Notes: generated by a model from the letters alone, not told the origin. DNA of 64,000 bases from Rahnella sikkimica (GCF_002951615.1 NZ_CP019062.1:4092001-4156000), one strand, 5' to 3'; shown: positions 22,601-30,885, counted from the stretch's first letter. Numbers and translations are program-made.

Positions 22601-23893
22601 GAAGAAGACGGCCAGATTCAGACGCAGGCGCGCTATATCTATGACCCGCTCGGGCGGCGCGTCGGCAAACACGTCACGCAACTCAATCCGCAGTCCGGCG
22701 AAACAGAAACCCAAAACATCTGGTTCGGCTGGGACGGCGACCGTCTGGCGCTGACCGAAAACCGCGACACGCAGCTGCACACGATTTATCACCCGAACAG
22801 CTTCGTCCCGATGCTGCGCGCCGAACACGCCCGCATGGAGGACAGCCACCGCTCGCTGGCGGAAAAACTCGAAGAGGAAAACGGCAGCGCGTTGCCGACC
22901 GAACTCCATCTGCGTCTGAATGAAATCGAAAAGGACATCCGCAAAAATCGTCTCAGCGACGACAATCAGCAGTGGCTGGACGCCGTCGGCCTGAAAGCCG
23001 AAAACCTCGCGCTGTGGCTCGACCCGCTGCCGCAGGGCGACGCGCTCAAACTGCACCTTTATCACTGCGACCACCTCGGCACACCCATTGCGCTGATAAA
23101 CCACAAAACCAGCAAAGTGGAATGGAGCGCTGTGATGGACGTCTGGGGCAACGCGGTGGATATTTTCAACCCGTACAAACTGCGCCAGCCGATAAGAATG
23201 CAGGGCCAGCATTACGACGAAGAATCGGGGCTGCATTACAACCGTCACCGTTATTATGACCCGATGCAGGGACGGTATATTACGCAGGATCCGATTGGGT
23301 TGAGAGGGGGGTGGAATGTTTACAATTACACAACTAATCCTGCTCGGCGAATCGACCCGTTAGGTTTATCGAACGGCCTTGGGGGGTATATGCAAGCACA
23401 AGGCAGTCTTGGTATAAGCATGGCTGAAAAGGGGGCGTCTCCAGCTGAAATGTCCGCTGCAGCAAGTGAGTTAGCAAGAGGTGACGGATATGGTCACTCA
23501 TTAGAAGGAACTGTGTCTGCGGACATCAGTTTAACTGCAGATGGAGGTGTTTTTGGTGGAAGTGTTGCTGGTGGACTAGCTACCGGACGAAAGGCAGGAA
23601 TGATTTTTCCAGACTTGTGCGCATATCTAAACGCCTGCCAGCATTTAGGAATTGGCGTTACCAGTAGCATCGCAGCGACTGTATCGGCATCAAACGCTGC
23701 ACCTTCCTCAGGAGTTACAAAAAATGCTGGCATTACGACTTCAGGGGGAGCCTTGGGAGATTACGCTGCTTCAGCAACTGCAGATTTGAATAATCCTCAA
23801 AATATTACTGTAGGTGCAGGGGTAGGGGTTGGAGCCGGAGGGTTCACTGGTGTAGTAACTTGCCAACAATATATAAAATGCATAATTAACTAA
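19700..23893 (+). CDS. Rhs-family polymorphic toxin with PAAR-like N-terminus and unrecognised C-terminal tip
   Basis: 1397 residues. Domains in order: a PAAR-like region (1-55) rich in glycine turns and without membrane helices; a DUF6531 segment (about 56-130, ALPASLPFVLSRSY); many YD/RHS repeats (about 300-1150) that form the cocoon; and the conserved core end (YYDPMQGRYITQDPIGL ... DPLGL) near 1185-1223. The last 174 residues (from nt 23369) are a distinct, AT-richer, glycine/alanine-rich tip of no family I recognise. The PAAR-like start suggests delivery on a type VI secretion spike; lacking pre-PAAR helices, an EagR chaperone may not be needed, and none is nearby. No VgrG or T6SS gene is in the window. 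The DPxGL block is the usual autocleavage site. A putative immunity lipoprotein follows. Inserted between tldD and aaeR. Confidence 0.93.
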   Translation: MTGFPAARQGDNTAIGGPIVQGSLGVMIGAPTGVACSVCPGGVVVGNPVNPSLGAKVQPGETDIALPASLPFVLSRSYSSYKTGTPAPIGMFGPGWAAAADIRLQIRADELILNDNSGRSIHFHHLPPGQIVFSHSENLWLARGGADKQNEAHPLSKLWQALPEELRNSPHYYFVANDATGPWWILGCVQLPETAEDVLPRPLPSSRVLFGLCDRFGHQLNYHRDAEGEFAGQITGVTDSCGRRFRLELMMLPDFKRAPDNGWGEDGGVRLSAVWLTKNLAFPDLPTNPLVRYGYTPRGELKTVYDRAGEVVREFDWHQELSGTGLMIAHRYAGRPATHYVYDASGKVISQVNPGGLSYQFEYSKNQTRVTDSLGRLRVYHFEGEQGLRRVVRLEQADGSCTQSAFNNRGQLISQTDVSGRTTEFHINPANGTLGAILHPGGEKRSQFYYNKQGQLVCSTAPDGRRVSREYDVQGRLTADTDALRQTRRYNYADDKSALPYATEDAAGGHQTLEWNQCGLLESFTDCSGFKTVYRYNRDGQPVEIQHEEGMKTRFAYDARGRRISREDSAGLVTRWEYNAAGDAITVTRPDGSQSTQTYDERGNPTAQTEGGLTRQTEFDSAGRLMRLVNENGADTKFSYDVMDRLTQEVGFDGRVQSYQYNAAGQLIRSDDAGLMTHWHYDDEGQLIRQQRPETNDGPDDVLWQYDAAGRVTETAHRSETHLVSVRFQYDANDNLNGERQIIRNAHGDLLWQHTAVRGFDVRGFESAVRYDGLPEIRWQTYGPGHLLGVKLGDDVLLELTRDRLHRETTRRFSDGWQSENVYSLTGQLAAQHTPDVGHPNLKRHYHYNAAGQMTQMTTGLGDHHYAYTPAGRLNSVSSPDGFLATFTDAAGNRNCTHPDLNTPLADTLPVWYHNRIQRDERYIYEHDKFGNLTEKRPYRTGWREAPRGAISHFAYDQAHRLTRLKMEEDGQIQTQARYIYDPLGRRVGKHVTQLNPQSGETETQNIWFGWDGDRLALTENRDTQLHTIYHPNSFVPMLRAEHARMEDSHRSLAEKLEEENGSALPTELHLRLNEIEKDIRKNRLSDDNQQWLDAVGLKAENLALWLDPLPQGDALKLHLYHCDHLGTPIALINHKTSKVEWSAVMDVWGNAVDIFNPYKLRQPIRMQGQHYDEESGLHYNRHRYYDPMQGRYITQDPIGLRGGWNVYNYTTNPARRIDPLGLSNGLGGYMQAQGSLGISMAEKGASPAEMSAAASELARGDGYGHSLEGTVSADISLTADGGVFGGSVAGGLATGRKAGMIFPDLCAYLNACQHLGIGVTSSIAATVSASNAAPSSGVTKNAGITTSGGALGDYAASATADLNNPQNITVGAGVGVGAGGFTGVVTCQQYIKCIIN

Positions 23894-23918
23894 TTTTTTA
23901 TATTTAACCGGAGGCTAG

Positions 23919-24347
23919 ATGCGTGTTTTTAATTTTTTAATGTTTATGCTTTTACTTGTTGGATGTGATAGTAAATCACGCAGTGATGTAACTAATAATG
24001 TGGGTGAGTTTAGAGAATCATATAACAAAAAAGAATTTAAAGCTATTTACATTGGTTCTTCAGATAGTTTGAGAAATTCTATTTCTGAAGGTGATTTCTC
24101 TGGCTTTCTCAAAAATGAAATTTCTGACATTGGCATGTATAAAGGAGGGGTGCTATTAAATAGCACTATCAACAGTGATAAGGATGTCTCTCTGACTTAT
24201 CAAACAGAATATGAAAAAGATTACTACTTTGAATTATTTGTTTATCGTAAAGAAAATGGGGTGTACAAATTATATTATTACACTGTCGATACACAGAAGA
24301 AATTGGTTTTAGATCCGGTTACGCATGCTCTGAAAATCCCTAATTAA
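23919..24347 (+). CDS. Small lipoprotein, probable immunity protein to the Rhs tip
   Basis: 142 residues, no family recognised. It starts MRVFNFLMFMLLLVGC, a short lipoprotein signal with lipobox LLVGC, so Cys16 would be lipidated. The residue after the cysteine is aspartate, which in enterobacteria usually retains a lipoprotein in the inner membrane facing the periplasm. The mature part is charged, with many Tyr, Lys and Glu, predicted beta-rich. A good Shine-Dalgarno (GGAGG) lies 5-6 nt upstream, and the gene begins 25 bp after the Rhs stop. Base composition is AT-rich like the toxin tip, as is usual for tip/immunity modules exchanged together. Immunity is inferred from position and localisation only. 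Confidence 0.7.
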   Translation: MRVFNFLMFMLLLVGCDSKSRSDVTNNVGEFRESYNKKEFKAIYIGSSDSLRNSISEGDFSGFLKNEISDIGMYKGGVLLNSTINSDKDVSLTYQTEYEKDYYFELFVYRKENGVYKLYYYTVDTQKKLVLDPVTHALKIPN

Positions 24348-25181
24348 ATACATTCCATATCAATGCAAGATGAATGACATGGTTTTTAAGTCTGACCGGT
24401 ACGTGCTTAAAATACTTCATCATGTTTTTGTTTAAAGATAAAATATTCTGAATCGTAATGTGATTTTGTATTTTTTGAGGGGAATTTATTGGATTTTTTG
24501 TTATTGAGGTTAATCTTAGTGCCGAAGGTAAAAGCTGCAAATTTCCATTGCAATACAACTAAAATATGTCGTTATCAAAGCGTATGTTAAATATATAGGG
24601 TGCACTTGGTTTTCATTGATGAATGTTTGTTAACTAACTGGAGGTGTTATTTGTGGGTAATGATTTATAAAAATACCGTCATGAATAAAAAACCAGGCAT
24701 TGGTGCGGGAGAGGGTGCAGATGATAAAATAGAAGCTATAATTCAAGGTAATACTGACGCTGATGATAAAATTTATAGTGCTTTTATTTTATTTTTTTTA
24801 TATATTTTCTCATGAAATATTTTGCTTTAGATTGCGTCCACAGTTTTAATTATTTCAAAGTCGGGGGTATTTATTTGGTCTATCTGGATATAAAAATGTT
24901 TCTCAAGAGGGGAGATATATTAGCCTGTAGGTGGGTTATTATATGTTATCTATAAAGCTAATGAGTGTGAGACTGAGGTAATCTAGGTAATGGTACCAAG
25001 GGAAATCATTTTTTTGTTTACAATCCCTGTGTGGTGCTATGTTTAGTGTGTTGGCGTTTCATTGGGATTTTGATAAACAGGTGAGGTCAGCTGTTTATTT
25101 AATCGGTTCGGAAAATTATGGCGATTTAGTGGTGCGAATATTTCATCCGTTATTCGGACCACTCAGAGGCAGGAACTTCGC
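24348..25181. other. AT-rich region after the Rhs module, no supported gene
   Basis: 834 bp between the putative immunity gene and aaeR. It is markedly AT-rich compared with its flanks and contains only short reading frames without recognisable similarity. One (24680-24815, 44 codons, starting MNKKPGIGAGEG) is acidic with a hydrophobic end; another (25039-25224) overlaps the end of aaeR. Neither has a convincing ribosome site plus family match. The region may be the decayed remains of earlier Rhs tips and immunity genes, which commonly pile up at this position, but no tip fragment could be identified by eye. Confidence 0.6.
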
Positions 25182-26120
25182 TCAATTCCACTGCGTCACT
25201 TTCTTGCCCTGCCGGTATCCCTGATACACCTTGCTGACCCGTTTGAAGTAATCGGTCAGGTAATCCAGACACACCTGCACTTTCAGCGGGAGTTTATCTT
25301 TTTCGGTATACAGTGCGTACACGGGGCGCGGGTCGGACTGGTAGCTTCTGAAAAGGATCTCCACGTCGCCGGCATTGATCTCTTCAATCACCCACATCAG
25401 CGGCACGTATGCTATGCCGACACCGGCTTTCAGCCAGCGGATCATGGTCTGCGAATCATTGGTGACGAAGCGCCCTTGCGGCGTGATACGCGTGGAAATA
25501 CCTTCCGGCGCGATCAGTTCAAACTCGCTGTCCGGGCGGACGCTGTACTCCAGCCACGAAAAATTCACCATGTCGGCAGGCTTTTCCGGCGTGCCGTGTT
25601 GCGCCAGATAGTTGCGCGCCGCACACACCACCATCGGCATGGAACCTAACCGCGTGGAGAACAGACTGGAATCCTGTAACGCACCGACGCGGATCACCAC
25701 GTCCAGGCCGTCGGCAATCAGATCCGGTGCAGGAATGCCGGTCACCAGATTCACCGTCAGGCCGGGGTATTCGGTCAGCATTTCGGCGGTCATGGCAGCA
25801 AGAACATTTTGTGCCATTGTCGATGAACTGCCGATGCGCAACGTGCCGGTCGGGGTGTTGTTGAAGGCATACAATTGTTCATGCACTTCACGCACGTCGT
25901 GCAGCATTTTCCGGCATCCCTGATAGTAAAGCTTCCCGGCCTCTGTCAGGCCGATACTGCGGGTGCTGCGGTTTAGTAATTTGATTTGTAGGTCATTTTC
26001 CAGCTTAGAAACAGTCTGGCTAATAGCGGACACGCTCATGTCGAGGCGTCGCGCTGCGGCGGTAAAAGAACCGCTTTCCACGACCTGAGCGAATATCGAC
26101 ATGCGTTTTAATCGGTCCAT
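25182..26120 (-). CDS. aaeR: LysR-type transcriptional regulator AaeR
   Basis: 312 residues. It has an N-terminal winged helix-turn-helix (about 1-60, with SFTAAARRLDMSVSAISQTVSKLE) and a C-terminal effector-binding domain. It is very close along its whole length to E. coli AaeR, which activates the divergent aaeXAB operon in response to aromatic carboxylic acids such as p-hydroxybenzoate. The gene is divergent from aaeX across 286 bp, the expected arrangement for a LysR regulator and its target. A strong CRP-like site lies 19 bp upstream of the start. Confidence 0.95.
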   Translation of the reverse strand: MDRLKRMSIFAQVVESGSFTAAARRLDMSVSAISQTVSKLENDLQIKLLNRSTRSIGLTEAGKLYYQGCRKMLHDVREVHEQLYAFNNTPTGTLRIGSSSTMAQNVLAAMTAEMLTEYPGLTVNLVTGIPAPDLIADGLDVVIRVGALQDSSLFSTRLGSMPMVVCAARNYLAQHGTPEKPADMVNFSWLEYSVRPDSEFELIAPEGISTRITPQGRFVTNDSQTMIRWLKAGVGIAYVPLMWVIEEINAGDVEILFRSYQSDPRPVYALYTEKDKLPLKVQVCLDYLTDYFKRVSKVYQGYRQGKKVTQWN

Positions 26121-26138
26121 TGTTAACTCTGGCTTAAA

Positions 26139-26154
26139 AGTGATTTAGATCACA
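26139..26154. promoter_or_regulatory. CRP-like binding site upstream of aaeR
   Basis: AGTGATTTAGATCACA matches the CRP consensus TGTGA-N6-TCACA in nine of ten core positions. It lies 19 bp upstream of the aaeR start codon and about 250 bp upstream of aaeX. It suggests carbon-source control of the regulator; the exact role depends on the transcription start, which is not visible. Confidence 0.55.
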
Positions 26155-26406
26155 GAACGTTGATTACTTGATAATAAGCACGCTAATATACTCGTCCGGG
26201 CGATAAAACTCAGGTTTCTGATTTCCTGAATCAATGCTTACCTTCGCACACTTCCCTGGCAACCCCACAGTTTCATTAAGCACGACCCAGTGAATTATTT
26301 ATCTCCGGGGACGCGTGGCATTGCCTAAAATAATGAATAATGCGTGCGCGAGGCGACCAGATCTGCCCGCCGTCACTGCTGCTGGTAATAATGTAAGGAA
26401 TTTTTG

Positions 26407-26610
26407 ATGAGTTTGCTTCCGGTAATGGTGATTTTCGGATTGTCGTTTCCTCCGGTGTTTTTTGAAATACTGCTGGCACTGGTGGTGTTTTTCCTGCTTC
26501 GGCGGGTATTACAACCGACGGGTATTTATGACTTTGTCTGGCACCCGGCGTTGTTTAACACAGCATTGTATTGCTGTCTTTTTTACCTGATCTCCCGCTT
26601 GTTCGTCTGA
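26407..26610 (+). CDS. aaeX: AaeX small membrane protein
   Basis: 67 residues with two hydrophobic helices (about 8-30 and 45-65), matching AaeX (DUF1656), the first product of the aaeXAB operon. Its role is unknown; it always precedes the AaeAB aromatic-acid efflux pump. The ATG at 26407 follows AAGGA at good spacing; a TTG directly in front is less likely. Seven bases separate it from aaeA. Confidence 0.92.
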   Translation: MSLLPVMVIFGLSFPPVFFEILLALVVFFLLRRVLQPTGIYDFVWHPALFNTALYCCLFYLISRLFV

Positions 26611-26617
26611 GGCCGTT

Positions 26618-27553
26618 GTGAAAAATTTCTCCATAAAAATAATACGTTATGCAATTACGCTAATTCTTGTCGTTCTGGCTGTCATCGCAATTTTCAAAGC
26701 CTGGGCGTTCTATACGGAATCTCCGTGGACCCGTGATGCCAAATTCACCGCTGACGTTGTGTCGATTGCGCCGGATGTGACCGGTTTAATCACTGACGTG
26801 CCGGTAACTGATAACCAGCTGGTCACTAAAGGTCAGGTGCTGTTCAAAATCGACCAGCCGCGCTATCAGCAGGCGCTGGACGAAGCGAGCGCTGACGTCG
26901 CGTACTATCAGGCGCTGGCCGCCGAGAAAAAACGCGAAGCCGGACGCCGTGTGAAACTGGGCGTTCAGGCAATGTCGCAGGAAGAAATCGATCAGGCGAA
27001 TAACGTCCTGCAAACCGCGCAACATCAGCTGGCAAAAGCGCAGGCCGCGCGTGATCTGGCGGTACTGGATCTGGAGCGTACCGTGGTTGTCGCACCGGCT
27101 GATGGCTGGGTCACCAACCTCACAGTGCATCCGGGGAACTACATTAACCGTGGCTCTACCGCGGTTGCGCTGGTGAAGAAAAACTCCTTCTACATTCTGG
27201 CGTATCTGGAAGAAACCAAATTGCCGGGCCTGAAAAAAGGCGACCGCGCGGAAATTACCCCGTTGGGCAGTAACCGCATTATGCACGGCACGGTAGACAG
27301 CGTCGCGGCAGCGGTCACCAACAGTTCGTCTTCGGCGGCGACCAACGGTCTGGCAACGATCGACAGCAATCTGGAATGGGTGCGTCTGGCGCAGCGCGTG
27401 CCGGTTAAAATCGTGCTCGACGATAAAGACCAGCAGCATCCGTACCCGGCGGGGACAACGGCCACCGTCGTAATCACCGGCAGTCATGACCGTAAACAAG
27501 ATGAAGGCACTCCGTTCCTTCGCCTCCTGCATCGCCTGAGAGAGTTTGGTTAA
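26618..27553 (+). CDS. aaeA: p-Hydroxybenzoic acid efflux pump subunit AaeA (membrane fusion protein)
   Basis: 311 residues of the HlyD/EmrA membrane-fusion family. It has an N-terminal transmembrane anchor (about 9-29), a barrel-sandwich (biotinyl-lipoyl-like) half (about 45-70), a helical hairpin coiled coil (about 80-150), then the second half-sandwich and beta-barrel. It connects the inner-membrane pump AaeB to the periplasm or outer membrane. The start is GTG (26618-26620), 8 bp after aaeX, with [11 protein letters not shown] as the family N-terminus. The end overlaps a possible upstream start of aaeB, but the aaeB ATG lies 11 bp downstream. Confidence 0.95.
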   Translation: MKNFSIKIIRYAITLILVVLAVIAIFKAWAFYTESPWTRDAKFTADVVSIAPDVTGLITDVPVTDNQLVTKGQVLFKIDQPRYQQALDEASADVAYYQALAAEKKREAGRRVKLGVQAMSQEEIDQANNVLQTAQHQLAKAQAARDLAVLDLERTVVVAPADGWVTNLTVHPGNYINRGSTAVALVKKNSFYILAYLEETKLPGLKKGDRAEITPLGSNRIMHGTVDSVAAAVTNSSSSAATNGLATIDSNLEWVRLAQRVPVKIVLDDKDQQHPYPAGTTATVVITGSHDRKQDEGTPFLRLLHRLREFG

Positions 27554-27563
27554 GGCCGGAAAG

Positions 27564-29519
27564 ATGAATAGCGTACTTATTCCGCGCGTACGGTTTGCGT
27601 GCAAGCTGACATTTGCCATTCTTGGCGCGCTGGTGCTCGGTTTCTATCTGCAACTCGAAACGCCACGCTGGTCGGCCATGACGGCGGCCATTGTGACGTC
27701 CGGACCGGCACTGGCGGCGGGCGGTGAACCTTTTGCCGGTGCTATCCGTCACCGTGGTTTTCTGCGTGTTATCGGGACATTTATCGGTTGTATTGCGGCG
27801 CTGGTGATTGTGATTACCACTGCGCGCGCGCCGGTCGTCATGTTGCTACTGTGCTGTATCTGGGCGGGTGTTTGTACCTGGTGGTCTTCACTGGTGCGCA
27901 TCGAAAACTCCTACGCACTCGGGCTTGCCGGGTATACCGCGCTGATTATTGTCGTGACCTCCGCCAGTTCGCCGCTGCAAACGCCGCAGTTTGCCGTTGA
28001 GCGTTGCAGTGAAATCGTTCTGGGGATTTGCTGTGCAATCGTCGCAGACCTTCTGTTTTCTCCACGCTCAATCAAAAAAGATATCGACCGCGCCGTTAGC
28101 CAGCTGATGTTGGATCAGTTCGCGCTGATGCGAATTTGTGTGAATGACGGCTCGAAAGAAGATATCGACAAGTCGTGGAATAATCTGGTGAAAAGCACCA
28201 CGGCGCTGAACGGAATGCGCGGCAGCCTGATGATGGAATCGTCGCGCTGGCAGCGATGTAACCGGCGTCTGAAAGCCTTGCACAGCACGTCGCTGAGTAT
28301 GATTACGCAGGCCTGTGAAACGTACCTGATTATGCAAGCGTCGCCGGAGCGGTTATCTCCGGAGCTGAAAGCCCTGTTTGACGAGCCTGCCGAAAGCGTC
28401 GGCGACGTTCACCGCCGGTTGAAACAGCTGCGTCAGGTGATTGCCGGTATGCACAGCGATAACGTGCTGATGACCGTCAGCGCCTGGGCTGGCGCAGGCA
28501 CCCGCGCATTGTTGCTGGTGAAAGGCGTGCAGACCAACAGCAGTATCAGCACCGTTGAAAGCGGTGTGCTGGATGGCGAAGTGGTGGTGCGTCCGGTTTC
28601 TGCCGAACGCCATCATGCAATGGTCAACGGTTTGCGAACCTTTACGGCGACGGCGATTGGTTGCCTGATGTGGTTGTGGACCGGCTGGACGTCGGCCAGC
28701 GGCTGCGTGATTATTATCGCTGTGGTGACGTCACTGGCAATGCGAACCCCGAACCCGAAAGGCATGGCGATGGACTTTATCGTCGGCATGCTGCTGGCGA
28801 TCCCGGTCGGCTCGATGATGTTTATGCTGATCATGCCCGCGACGCAGCAGAGTCTGTTCCTGCTGTGTCTGATGCTGGGGATTTTCACCTTCTTTATCGG
28901 TATCGAAGTCACGAAACGCCGTCTCGGTATGCTCGGTTTGCTGGCGGGCACCATCAATATTCTGGTGCTCAGTAATCCGATGAAATTCAACGTGACGTCG
29001 TTTCTCGATAACGCCCTGGGGCAGGCGATCGGTACGGTTATTGCGATGGCGGTGTTGTTGATTATTCGCGATAAATCCCGTGAGAAGACCGGCCGCACGT
29101 TGCTCAACCGCTTCATGAGCAGCGCGGTTTCGGCATTAACCACCAAGGCTTATCGCCGTCGTGAGAATCATCTTCCGGCGCTTTATCATCAGCTTAATCA
29201 GCTGCTGGTGATGTTCCCGGATGACATCGGCAAATACCGTCTGGCGTTGCAGCTGATTATTGCGCATCAGCGCATGAAGCAGGCAGAAGTGCCGGTTAAC
29301 GATGAGCTTTCCGCATTCCACAAGAGGATCCGTAATACGGCCGATCATGTGGTGTCATCGGGCGAAGGTAAACGCACCTATTATTACCAGCGACTGCTGA
29401 AAGAGCTGGCCGAATATCAGGAAAAACTGGCCGAGTATGAGGCGCCGCCAAAAGTCACCGAACCGGTGCGGCGTCTGACCGAATTACTCCATCGCTATCA
29501 GCATTCATTCCTCGCCTGA
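27564..29519 (+). CDS. aaeB: p-Hydroxybenzoic acid efflux pump subunit AaeB
   Basis: 651 residues, FUSC/aromatic acid exporter family. Two blocks of about five to six transmembrane helices (about 10-165 and 360-500) are each followed by a cytoplasmic helical domain. With AaeA it exports aromatic carboxylic acids, acting as a metabolic relief valve. The ATG at 27564 ([11 protein letters not shown]) was chosen because it matches the family N-terminus; an in-frame start 18 nt earlier lies inside aaeA. The operon ends in a strong bidirectional terminator. Confidence 0.95.
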   Translation: MNSVLIPRVRFACKLTFAILGALVLGFYLQLETPRWSAMTAAIVTSGPALAAGGEPFAGAIRHRGFLRVIGTFIGCIAALVIVITTARAPVVMLLLCCIWAGVCTWWSSLVRIENSYALGLAGYTALIIVVTSASSPLQTPQFAVERCSEIVLGICCAIVADLLFSPRSIKKDIDRAVSQLMLDQFALMRICVNDGSKEDIDKSWNNLVKSTTALNGMRGSLMMESSRWQRCNRRLKALHSTSLSMITQACETYLIMQASPERLSPELKALFDEPAESVGDVHRRLKQLRQVIAGMHSDNVLMTVSAWAGAGTRALLLVKGVQTNSSISTVESGVLDGEVVVRPVSAERHHAMVNGLRTFTATAIGCLMWLWTGWTSASGCVIIIAVVTSLAMRTPNPKGMAMDFIVGMLLAIPVGSMMFMLIMPATQQSLFLLCLMLGIFTFFIGIEVTKRRLGMLGLLAGTINILVLSNPMKFNVTSFLDNALGQAIGTVIAMAVLLIIRDKSREKTGRTLLNRFMSSAVSALTTKAYRRRENHLPALYHQLNQLLVMFPDDIGKYRLALQLIIAHQRMKQAEVPVNDELSAFHKRIRNTADHVVSSGEGKRTYYYQRLLKELAEYQEKLAEYEAPPKVTEPVRRLTELLHRYQHSFLA

Positions 29520-29535
29520 GTTTATTGAGTGTGGC

Positions 29536-29573
29536 AAAAGGCCGGTGCATTTAACCCTGCACCGGCCTTTTTA
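29536..29573. terminator. Bidirectional terminator between aaeB and the acetyltransferase gene
   Basis: Perfect 13-bp stem AAAGGCCGGTGCA / TGCACCGGCCTTT (29537-29549, 29558-29570) with an 8-nt loop, flanked by A and T runs, so it can act on both convergent transcripts. Confidence 0.9.
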
Positions 29574-29592
29574 CTTTTTGCTTTCAGACGTT

Positions 29593-30174
29593 TTATTTTG
29601 AGAACGCTTCGCGATCTTCAGCTGTGATCTCGCGCAAAACCCGGCACGGCACGCCCGCCGCCACAACATCTGGCGGAATGGATTTCGTGACCACGCTGCC
29701 TGCGCCAATCACGCTGTTGCGGCCGATGGTGACGCCCGGATTCACAATCACGCCCGCGCCCAGCCAGACGTTATCTTCGATGACCACCGGGCGTGAGAAT
29801 TGCTGTCCGGTGATGCGGATTTCAGGATGGATCGGGTGCCCGGCGGTCGCCAGCGTAACGTTCGGCGCAATCATCACGTTATCGCCAATGGTCACTGTCG
29901 CGTCATCCACCACCGTGAGATTGAAGTTCGCGTAGAAGTTTTTGCCGATATGAATATGTGTGCCATAAGCCACGCGAAGCGGCGGCTCAATCCAGCCGTT
30001 TTCGCCAATGCTGCCCATCATGTCTTTGAGCATCCGCTGGCGTTTTTCCTCTTCTGACGGGCGGGTCAGGTTGTAATCATAGACCCGCTCTTTCCCGGCG
30101 CGGCGCTCCTCCGGAAGCCCTTCGCCCATGTCCGTATACAGTTCGCCGATATTCATTTTTTGCCGCGTCGACAT
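29593..30174 (-). CDS. Maltose/galactoside O-acetyltransferase-family protein (hexapeptide repeats)
   Basis: 193 residues. It resembles LacA and Maa across its length: an N-terminal cap (LYTDMGEGLPEERRAGKERVYDYN) followed by left-handed beta-helix hexapeptide repeats (about 70-185). The catalytic histidine lies in TAGHPIHPE (about 111-119), and the C-terminal VPCRVLREI is typical. It is expected to transfer acetyl from acetyl-CoA to a sugar hydroxyl in the cytosol, a possible detoxification of non-metabolised sugars. It reads slightly closer to LacA than Maa by eye, but no lac genes are nearby, so no symbol is given. It is divergent from the barnase gene and convergent with aaeB. Confidence 0.88.
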   Translation of the reverse strand: MSTRQKMNIGELYTDMGEGLPEERRAGKERVYDYNLTRPSEEEKRQRMLKDMMGSIGENGWIEPPLRVAYGTHIHIGKNFYANFNLTVVDDATVTIGDNVMIAPNVTLATAGHPIHPEIRITGQQFSRPVVIEDNVWLGAGVIVNPGVTIGRNSVIGAGSVVTKSIPPDVVAAGVPCRVLREITAEDREAFSK

Positions 30175-30266
30175 ACCTTCTTCCTTTTTAAAATGAGCCC
30201 AGTGGCAAACAGTTTACGGAGCACCCGTTCGATTGTGAACGTATGACATTCAGTTTTGCGACCTGT

Positions 30267-30290
30267 GTCTCTCAGTGCTGTCTGAGAGAC
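30267..30290. promoter_or_regulatory. Perfect palindrome upstream of the barnase gene
   Basis: GTCTCTCAG and CTGAGAGAC are perfect 9-bp inverted copies around a 6-bp loop, with no T run. A second small repeat (GCTTG/CAAGC, 30291-30304) adjoins it, and a TATACT hexamer (30308-30313) follows at the right place for a -10 element. It could be an operator covering the -35 region of the ribonuclease gene. Confidence 0.4.
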
Positions 30291-30423
30291 GCTTGCGCTC
30301 AAGCCGCTATACTTGTTTCTGTTCACTGTTTTAGGAAACCTGTCAGGCGGCTTTTCAGAAAGCGCCTTTTAGTCAACAATAAACGGTAGAAACTCCTTTT
30401 CTGGCAAAGCTTAAAGGACGCCA

Positions 30424-30885
30424 ATGAAGATTCTTAACGGGCTGCGTTTGCGCTCTTTTTCACGAAACCTGATCATGATCGCCGCCGTAATTCTGGGGCT
30501 GGCCGGTGTTGCCGGGCACGTTGTCGCAAAATCGACATACAATCAGGGCACAATCGTTTCCGGTACCGACGAGCAAACGGTAGTCAGCTATTTGCGCCAA
30601 AATCACAGACTGCCTGACTACTACATCACCAAGAAAAAGGCGCGGGAAGCGGGCTGGGATGCGCGTGCGGGAAATCTGTGCGACGTCTTGCCGGGAAAAG
30701 CCATCGGCGGGGATCGTTTCTCGAACCGGGAAGGGCGCTTACCGGCGGCCGACAAACGGGTATGGCGTGAAGCAGATATCAACTATCGCTGCGGACGTCG
30801 CGGTGCAGATCGCGTGCTGTTTGCCAGCGACGGACTGATTTATGTCAGCCGTAACCATTATCAGAATTTTGTTCGGGTGGAGTAA
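30424..30885 (+). CDS. Secreted barnase-type ribonuclease
   Basis: 153 residues. An N-terminal signal or anchor (about 14-35) is followed by a complete microbial ribonuclease domain (about 50-153) closely like Bacillus barnase. By alignment the catalytic set is present: Lys70 (barnase Lys27), Glu116 in WREADINY (Glu73), Arg126 (Arg83), Arg130 (Arg87) and His145 in NHYQNF (His102). It should cleave single-stranded RNA. Two cysteines, Cys86 and Cys123, absent from barnase, could form a disulfide after export. The stop overlaps the barstar start (TAATG), so toxin and inhibitor are translationally coupled. It might serve in nutrient RNA use or competition; the target is unknown. Confidence 0.9.
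   Translation: MKILNGLRLRSFSRNLIMIAAVILGLAGVAGHVVAKSTYNQGTIVSGTDEQTVVSYLRQNHRLPDYYITKKKAREAGWDARAGNLCDVLPGKAIGGDRFSNREGRLPAADKRVWREADINYRCGRRGADRVLFASDGLIYVSRNHYQNFVRVE

Noticed and set aside
21698-23248. Long (516-codon) minus-strand frame opposite the Rhs gene
   Set aside because: Shadow frame caused by the GC-rich, codon-biased Rhs repeats; its translation is low-complexity Val/Ala/Arg with no domain.
24680-24815. 44-codon frame in the AT-rich region as a gene
   Set aside because: No convincing ribosome site at the ATG, no similarity recognised, and such frames are expected by chance in AT-rich DNA.
25039-25224. 61-codon plus-strand frame ending inside aaeR
   Set aside because: Its 3' part is simply the complement of the aaeR C-terminus, and the rest has no family resemblance.
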